NCBI GenBank assembly: GCA_946628455.1
Contig: CAMOWP010000103.1
Location: forward strand, 1 to 6,284
Origin: an uncultured Clostridia bacterium
GTDB lineage: Bacteria > Bacillota > Clostridia > Oscillospirales > Acutalibacteraceae
DNA length: 6,284 bases
Direction: 5' to 3'
Below are positions 5,059 to 6,284 of the stretch, piece after piece (the stretch's first letter is position 1; every line of letters starts with the position of its first letter). Below the pieces are notes generated by a model. That model saw only the letters and a list, made by a program, of their open reading frames with translations. It did not search any database and was not told where the DNA came from. The translations under genes and the position numbers were made by a program.

Positions 5059-5814
5059 TTATAATTCTCTTTCAAAAGGAATATTTTTCTTTCCAATTGA
5101 GGTTTCTCCCCAATCTGTTTCAAGGAACTCGGTAATCAGTTGATTGTATGAATCGTAATGTTCGGGATGTATTCCGAATATGTATGAGCGTTGAGTACCT
5201 CTGCGAAATGTCAAAACGATTATTTTAACATCAGGTAAAGCTTTCTTTAGTTCGGCCTTTTTTTCTTGCCATTTTGCCTCGCTTCTGCGAGCCTTGTGGC
5301 AGTAATAAACAACATCTTTTCCAGACCTGTAGTAATCTGCAAGTTCACAGACGGTAGCATATTTTTCGCCATTATTGACTGTCGGTTTTCTTTTGCAATT
5401 CAAAGTGCCGTTATCAGGGTCGGCGAATATTAAACTTGTAGCTTGATTCAACGCTTTCAAAGCTCTATTATGCCAAGTATCTCTTATTGACTGGCGTTCT
5501 TTCCTGTTTTTTGTATCGCTTGTATTAAGTGGTTCATTAAAGAATGCAGCGTTTGGAATAATGTTACTACTCTCAATATCCTCAATCGTTTTAAGTTTGC
5601 CTTTATCCGCTATATCTTTGAGCGCAAAAAATAGTTCTGAATCATAAACGGCTTCGCTATCATTTTCAAGATACTTTGTCATTTTGCCGTCATTTGATTT
5701 GTCATCTTTGGTTAAATACCAGTTTACGCCGATTCTAATTCCGTGTCGTGATAAAAAACGAAGCAAACCGTATTTTCCGTAATCACCGATATCTCCAATG
5801 TATTGATTTTTCAT
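5059..5814 (-). CDS. Uncharacterised protein with GDIGDYGKYGLLR start and DPDNG motif
   Basis: This 251-residue soluble protein is third in the operon. It belongs to a widespread but, to my knowledge, functionally unassigned family that opens with NQYxGDIxDYxKYGLLR (residues 3-19) and then has GVNWYLTKDD (29-38) and DGKMTKYL (42-49). A central hydrophobic strand ends in IFADPDNG (129-136), followed by EKYATV (150-155), VVYYCHKARR (168-177), IIVLTFRRG (198-206) and SYIFGIHPEHY (210-220). The strand followed by a D-P-D-N-G turn, with a later Lys-Tyr and His-Arg pair, suggests an enzyme active site in an alpha/beta fold. A nuclease or a methyltransferase-like protein are guesses. Start 5814 is chosen because AAAGGAG lies 5 nt before it and the conserved MKNQY begins there; an upstream ATG at 5862 would overlap the previous gene. 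The gap to the EF-hand gene is 15 nt and holds that gene's ribosome binding site. Confidence 0.88.
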   Translation of the reverse strand: MKNQYIGDIGDYGKYGLLRFLSRHGIRIGVNWYLTKDDKSNDGKMTKYLENDSEAVYDSELFFALKDIADKGKLKTIEDIESSNIIPNAAFFNEPLNTSDTKNRKERQSIRDTWHNRALKALNQATSLIFADPDNGTLNCKRKPTVNNGEKYATVCELADYYRSGKDVVYYCHKARRSEAKWQEKKAELKKALPDVKIIVLTFRRGTQRSYIFGIHPEHYDSYNQLITEFLETDWGETSIGKKNIPFEREL

Positions 5815-5825
5815 ATAAATCTCCT

Positions 5826-5999
5826 TTACCAATTGTGACCGTGTTCTTTCCAGAATTGCCACTCGTCATTTCCGTCATTAACTGTCGGAAGCCACCAGAA
5901 TAGCAGTTTGCCGATAAGCCATAGCGGAAATACCATCATATAAATTGCCGCCATAAAAGTCCAGCAGAACAGCTTACCCATTAATTTCAAGATAATCAT
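5826..5999 (-). CDS. 57-residue tryptophan-rich membrane peptide
   Basis: The product is almost all membrane segment: hydrophobic from residue 2 to about 38, with a possible break near VFPLWLIGKLL that could make one long or two short helices. A polar, aromatic tail follows (NDGNDEWQFWKEHGHNW). Five tryptophans in 57 residues is striking. No catalytic motif or known family is recognised. Start 5999 is chosen because AAGGTG precedes it by 5 nt; an ATG at 6122 in the same frame would overlap the upstream gene. The 11-nt gap to the DPDNG gene and 13-nt gap from the preceding gene indicate co-translation. Roles such as membrane anchor, small regulator or toxin-like peptide are possible but unsupported. 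The operon position makes a real gene likely. Confidence 0.7.
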   Translation of the reverse strand: MIILKLMGKLFCWTFMAAIYMMVFPLWLIGKLLFWWLPTVNDGNDEWQFWKEHGHNW

Positions 6000-6012
6000 A
6001 ATCTCACCTTGT

Positions 6013-6284
6013 TTAGTAGTTGCAATCATCCAAGCCGTTGATGTACCTTGCATAATCAACCCGCATTTCCTTTTGGCAATAATGATAATGCATATGCGTT
6101 GCCATGCCAACAAGGGTTCCAAGCGTGTAATCGGCGTGAATAATCATCACACTTTCAGCTTGTGACTCTGTCGGATTCTTTCCGTGGTACACAAAGCCCT
6201 CTGCTTCCGCTTGCTGCATAAACTTTTGTTTCAGATTGTCGTTTGCAAGGCGGATAAATACCTTTTCATTTGTTTTCAGTAATT
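6013..6284 (-). CDS. Hypothetical protein, C-terminal 90 residues (5' end outside window)
   Basis: The frame is open from the right edge to TAA at 6013-6015. The visible part begins LLKTNEKVFIRLANDNLKQK, continues FMQQAEAEGFVYHGKNPTES and VMIIHADYTLGTLVGMATHM, and ends EMRVDYARYINGLDDCNY. An ATG at 6219 is internal, because the frame continues upstream without a stop and the upstream residues look like real protein. Small soluble proteins with a VFIRLAN...QAEAEGF pattern are, from memory, seen in clostridial integrative elements and accessory regions, but none has an assigned role that I know of. It is cytoplasmic by appearance (no signal, no membrane helix in the visible part) and heads the visible four-gene operon. 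The operon promoter must lie further right. Confidence 0.75.
   Translation of the reverse strand, partial: LLKTNEKVFIRLANDNLKQKFMQQAEAEGFVYHGKNPTESQAESVMIIHADYTLGTLVGMATHMHYHYCQKEMRVDYARYINGLDDCNY

Noticed and set aside
5815..5862. Longer start for the DPDNG protein
   Set aside because: It would overlap the preceding gene, has no good ribosome binding site, and the family's conserved N-terminus begins at 5814.
6000..6122. Longer start (6122) for the small membrane peptide
   Set aside because: It would overlap the upstream gene by more than 100 bases; AAGGTG sits just before 5999.

Overview
The window looks like chromosomal DNA of an anaerobic, spore-forming member of the Bacillota, most likely a gut-type Clostridia (Oscillospirales/Ruminococcus-like). 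This rests on three things: a clostridial-type pyruvate:ferredoxin oxidoreductase, a SpoVAD sporulation protein, and short AT-rich intergenic regions with strong GGAGG/AGGTG ribosome binding sites. The genus is inference; no rRNA or other marker is present.

Layout, left to right. (1) The 3' end of nifJ/por (pyruvate:ferredoxin oxidoreductase) on +, ending at 560. (2) A convergent 68-aa XRE-type repressor gene on -, sharing one hairpin terminator with nifJ. (3) An 85-bp divergent control region at 814-898 with two near-identical palindromic operators spaced 24 bp, then a membrane acyltransferase-3 family gene on + (TTG start). This reads as an autoregulated repressor plus its target. (4) On -, a lipoprotein of unknown function (1978-2946) with a clear sigma-A promoter, preceded by a low-molecular-weight protein tyrosine phosphatase (2995-3462) with an extended -10 promoter. 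(5) Divergent from the phosphatase, a stand-alone spoVAD on + (3550-4566) with a candidate forespore-type promoter and its own terminator. (6) On -, running in from the right edge, a compact four-gene operon (6284 down to 4624) of uncharacterised genes: a truncated hypothetical, a 57-aa Trp-rich membrane peptide, a 251-aa protein with a DPDNG motif, and a 139-aa protein with a canonical EF-hand loop and two membrane helices. Gaps are 11-15 nt and each holds a ribosome binding site.

How it fits together. The left half mixes central metabolism (nifJ) with probable cell-surface modification under local repressor control. The middle holds signalling (phosphatase) and spore dipicolinate uptake (SpoVAD). 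The right-hand operon is the least understood part and the best candidate for an undescribed system. Three convergent gene pairs each end in one bidirectional hairpin that overlaps or touches stop codons, and the assigned promoters lie unusually close to their genes. No tRNA, rRNA, CRISPR array, insertion sequence or known riboswitch was recognised. No gene-free stretch exceeds 100 bp.
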